This document shows positions 62,679-64,000 of a DNA stretch of 64,000 nucleotides, piece after piece. The translations under genes and the position numbers were made by a program. The notes under the pieces were generated by a model. The model ran no database searches. It had not been told where the DNA came from and saw only the letters and a list, made by a program, of their open reading frames with translations. Each line of letters opens with the position of its first letter. Within the stretch, counting starts at the first letter, position 1. Location: the NCBI GenBank assembly GCA_045226255.1, contig JBGVCG010000001.1, positions 26,695 to 90,694 of the forward strand. Direction: 5' to 3'. This stretch comes from UBA1181 sp045226255 (GTDB lineage Bacteria; Bacteroidota; Bacteroidia; Bacteroidales; Paludibacteraceae).

Positions 62679-62810
62679 TTACCCGTTCCCTCCCTTTGGA
62701 ATAGATAATTGCCGAAGTTGATTCCGAAATACAACCTTTTCATACGAGTCTATGCCCGCATACAAATCCCCACCTTGCCATTCCGAGGCAGATTTCATAT
62801 TTTCGTTCAT
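62679..62810 (-). pseudogene. Truncated second copy of the putative effector
   Basis: A 43-codon frame starts 'MNENMKSASEWQGGDLYAGI' and continues 'DSYEKVV', matching the first 28 residues of the protein at 60474 ('MEENIKSASEWQGTDKYPGI', 'DSYEKVV'). After that it changes to unrelated residues and stops at 62679. It lies 10 nt after the second immunity-like gene, as the full gene does after the first. It is best read as the remnant of a duplicated effector gene that lost everything after codon 28. Confidence 0.85.
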
Positions 62811-62820
62811 AGTTTTATTT

Positions 62821-63366
62821 TTAACTCCAACAAACTTCATCAGGGATCTCATCCAACCTTTTCTTATCTTCTTCTGTTAGATTATCATATCTTATGGTGA
62901 TTGAAATATCCGGCTCATGCATCAAACAAATATTCGAGCTGAAAGTCCCCCAATCTGTAAGATAATCGTTATCACACTTTTCGGAGTCGATATTAGACGA
63001 ACTTAATCCAACCTCCCTCATCAGGAACTCATCGTGCATCCGTTTAATGTCGAAGGCAGTTTTCTCCCAATTCTCATCGTATGGGCGCCAATGGAATTTA
63101 TAAGATTCCACAGAAGATAGCTCGATTGTTTCCACATAACCCTTTTCTCCTTCATCAACGAATATACACATATACATATCACAACCATTGATGTTGATTG
63201 GTTTGAACCCAAAGAATGGATCATCCATGCTAAATTCAGGGTCTCTAATCAGATACTCCGAATTAAACAATCCGGTTTTTTGGAATTCCTCCCTAGTCAT
63301 GAACGGGTGAACTTCCCATCCTTTTTCGGCATCAATTACAAATTTGCCTGTCTTTAAGTCTAACAT
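62821..63366 (-). CDS. Immunity-like protein 2 (paralogue)
   Basis: 181 residues from the ATG at 63366, chosen because AGGAGG lies 5 nt upstream and because the start then aligns with paralogue 1 at 62523; the frame is open to 63426. It shares most residues with paralogue 1 apart from the middle ('YMCIFVDEGEKGYVETIELS') and single changes. The partner effector gene is truncated, so this copy is an orphan. Nearly complete conservation of the reading frame suggests that it is still selected. Confidence 0.6.
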   Translation of the reverse strand: MLDLKTGKFVIDAEKGWEVHPFMTREEFQKTGLFNSEYLIRDPEFSMDDPFFGFKPININGCDMYMCIFVDEGEKGYVETIELSSVESYKFHWRPYDENWEKTAFDIKRMHDEFLMREVGLSSSNIDSEKCDNDYLTDWGTFSSNICLMHEPDISITIRYDNLTEEDKKRLDEIPDEVCWS

Positions 63367-63500
63367 ACATCCTCCTATTTTAAAGTTTATAGATAAATTT
63401 ATATAAAAACAACCAACTCTGAACAAATAATATTTAGCATTGCATTTACAATTAAAGGTACTTAATAAAAGTAAACACAGTGTTATATTATGTTATTACT

Positions 63501-63544
63501 ACGCAAATATAACATTATATTTTTCAAAATAAAAATATTTGCGT
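63501..63544. repeat. 10-bp inverted repeat in promoter region
   Basis: ACGCAAATAT (63501-63510) and ATATTTGCGT (63535-63544) are exact reverse complements, 24 nt apart, about 140 nt upstream of the second immunity-like gene. TATATTTG on the minus strand inside it could be a -7 element, which would put the repeat over a promoter as an operator. The rest of 63367-63600 is AT-rich with no gene. Confidence 0.4.
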
Positions 63545-63779
63545 AATATTTACTTGTAAAAATAAAATACAACTAAATCATTGAAAATCAAACGATAAAA
63601 GTTCAGGATAAATTAACAAACAAAAAAGTCGAAACAGCGTCCGCACGCACATTCTCTCCAATGTCCGCCCCACATTCCACGTGATTCACGGCGCCCCGGG
63701 CACGAAAAGATCCTTCTATGCGCAGGCACAGAAAGGCACAAAAAAAGGGGCACCCCCCATGCGATGCGCACGTCCCCAA

Positions 63780-63860
63780 TCCCGAAGGGATGGAAACATC
63801 ACAGGCAGGGGCGTCAACCCCGGCGCGGGGACGCGACCCGGCGGCGGAACCCCGAAGGGG
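63780..63860. repeat. GC-rich REP-like hairpin cluster
   Basis: Short GC-rich palindromes in a row: TCCCGAAGGGA (63780-63790), GGGG-CGTCAA-CCCC (about 63808-63821), CCCCGGCGCGGGG (about 63818-63830) and CCCCGAAGGGG (63850-63860). The stretch is much richer in GC than its surroundings and resembles the repeat cluster at 4028-4110. Nothing coding is supported between 63600 and 63917. Confidence 0.55.
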
Positions 63861-63917
63861 TGGCACGGGACGGCGCGTGGCCCACAGGTAATCGGCAAAC
63901 GCCCTACGTCCGGGCAC

Positions 63918-63950
63918 AAAAAAAGGGGTCAACCCGTAAGGATTGACCCC
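63918..63950 (-). terminator. Terminator of the rRNA operon
   Basis: GGGGTCAA (63925-63932) pairs with TTGACCCC (63943-63950) with an inner CC/GG; on the minus strand seven T follow. It lies right after the 5S rRNA. Confidence 0.9.
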
Positions 63951-63952
63951 GA

Positions 63953-64000
63953 AGACGGCGGCGACCTACTCTCCCACTATACGCAGTACCATCGGCGCCG
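63953..64000 (-). rRNA. rrf: 5S rRNA, partial (3' end)
   Basis: Read on the minus strand the last bases are GGCGCCGATGGTACTGC, then GTGGGAGAGTAGGTCGCCGCC, the standard 3' third of bacterial 5S rRNA. The 5' part, and presumably 23S and 16S, lie beyond the window end. The exact 3' end is uncertain by a few bases. Confidence 0.93.

Overview
The window looks like chromosome from a member of the phylum Bacteroidota, most likely the order Bacteroidales. Evidence seen directly: repeated promoters of the Bacteroidota type (TTG, 19-21 nt, TAnnTTTG), few strong Shine-Dalgarno sites, many proteins ending in a type IX secretion (T9SS) type-A sorting domain, BspA-type leucine-rich repeats, a C10 peptidase, a FISUMP-type protein, and signal peptides often followed directly by Gln. 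A secreted GH9 cellulase suggests a plant-fibre or gut/rumen habitat; that is inference.

Layout. 1-4.2 kb: the 5' part of a PstS-like phosphate-binding protein, a T9SS cargo protein of unknown function, a small lipoprotein and an intergenic repeat island. 4.3-8.8 kb: minus-strand cluster lysC-lysA-glycosyltransferase-mazG. 8.9-17.5 kb: GH9 cellulase, histidine acid phosphatase, aguA-aguB (agmatine to putrescine) and a large CotH-kinase T9SS protein. 17.8-25.3 kb: O-methyltransferase-FKBP-serS, a BspA-like protein, bifunctional hisB and a C10 peptidase. 25.9-31.1 kb, plus strand: DUF2339 membrane protein, lipoprotein and topB. 31.1-33.8 kb: three tandem copies of a unit made of topB 3' end, terminator and small T9SS gene; the middle gene is decayed. 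34-38 kb: outer-membrane barrel, LTA-synthase-like enzyme and miaB. 38.1-43.5 kb, plus strand: lptB, an M28/glutaminyl-cyclase-like peptidase, tRNA-Glu and a T9SS/FISUMP pair. 43.7-47.2 kb: thrS, infC (AUU start), rpmI and rplT. 48-60.4 kb: an apparent operon of a TraO-like barrel, a lipoprotein and a 3526-residue T9SS protein with many Ig-like repeats. 60.5-63.4 kb: a duplicated pair, a TNT-like putative effector with an immunity-like partner, in which one effector copy is reduced to a 43-codon stub. The window ends in the 3' end of a 5S rRNA on the minus strand, so an rRNA operon lies just beyond.

How the parts connect. Seven intact proteins carry T9SS sorting domains. Several exported proteins have Gln at the predicted mature N-terminus, matching the known Bacteroidetes 'Q-rule', and the M28 lipoprotein is of the family that includes bacterial glutaminyl cyclases. 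The regions most likely to hold undescribed biology are the TraO-like/lipoprotein/giant-protein operon and the duplicated effector/immunity-like locus. All functional statements come from reading the sequence; no database search was run.
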